This document shows positions 21,864-21,915 of a stretch of DNA of 21,915 nucleotides, in pieces. The notes under the pieces were generated by a model. The model was given only the letters and a program-made list of their open reading frames with translations, made no database searches and was not told the origin of the DNA. A program made the position numbers and the translations under genes. Origin of the DNA: an uncultured Eubacteriales bacterium (GTDB lineage Bacteria > Bacillota > Clostridia > Oscillospirales > Oscillospiraceae); NCBI GenBank assembly GCA_900547405.1, contig URGL01000046.1:1-21915 (forward strand), read 5' to 3'. Each line of letters starts with the position of its first letter. The stretch's first letter is position 1.

Positions 21864-21915
21864 ACCCTCTCCTGGGAGAGGGTGGCACGCCGAAGGCGTG
21901 ACGGGTGTGGGGCGG
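21864..21915. repeat. folded interspersed repeat, left half, cut by window end
   Basis: The first 22 bases match the repeat at 9941 exactly, including the ACCCTCTC/GAGAGGGT end hairpin. The last 16 bases (GACGGGTGTGGGGCGG) match as well. Between them the second hairpin differs in sequence but keeps its stem: CACGCC/GGCGTG here, CCGGGC/GCCCGG at 9964. It begins 4 bases after the eutA stop. The right half would lie beyond 21915. Confidence 0.85.

Overview
The window looks like a chromosomal segment from a GC-rich gut Bacillota, most likely an Oscillospiraceae-type Clostridia (Flavonifractor/Oscillibacter-like). This is inferred from strong GGAGG-type ribosome sites, sigma-A promoters close to consensus, a FeoA-FeoB fusion, a CxxC-x17-CxxC zinc-ribbon protein, an M56/BlaI pair and ethanolamine-type genes. 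No species can be named from sequence alone. The content is mainly housekeeping and accessory metabolism. There is no phage, IS transposase, CRISPR array or rRNA.

Layout. (1) 1-58: the 5' part of a tRNA-Thr(TGT) gene on the minus strand with its own promoter. (2) 180-4640, minus: a tightly packed surface-glycan operon (GT4 glycosyltransferase, radical SAM/SPASM protein, second GT4, NodB-like deacetylase). It faces away from a plus-strand polyprenyl-phosphate sugar-1-phosphate transferase (4863-6269); the two have divergent promoters about 30 bp apart. (3) 6293-6338: a perfect 46-bp palindrome acting as a bidirectional terminator. It separates the glycan genes from a minus-strand iron operon, which encodes a FeoA-FeoB fusion and a 43-residue FeoB-associated Cys-rich membrane protein. 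(4) 8994-13139, plus: a regulated cassette of a beta-helix lipoprotein, a BlaI/MecI-type repressor and a BlaR1-like M56 membrane protease. The protease carries a duplicated Ig-like ectodomain instead of a penicillin-binding sensor. Two 18-bp dyads sit on the promoter, and a folded interspersed repeat fills the gap between the first two genes. (5) 13214-16530, plus: a TetR-type regulator, an iron-dependent alcohol dehydrogenase and a class-3-like aldehyde dehydrogenase. An identical 15-bp palindrome occurs at the tetR promoter and again just before the dehydrogenases. (6) 16540-16818, minus: a small double zinc-ribbon protein with a consensus promoter. (7) 17040-19333, minus: ruvB, ruvA, ruvC and a 46-residue single-pass membrane protein translationally coupled to ruvC. 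(8) 19444-21859, plus: a second iron-type alcohol dehydrogenase and EutA, the reactivase of ethanolamine ammonia-lyase, followed by a second copy of the interspersed repeat cut by the window end.

The part least explained by known systems is region 4: a lipoprotein under an apparent protease/repressor sensor pair whose sensing domain is not the beta-lactam one. The assignment of the dyads to the BlaI-like protein is inference from position and symmetry. The other regions are mostly recognisable families, although the small proteins at 6339-6470 and 19193-19333 and the folded repeat would be missed by routine gene finding.
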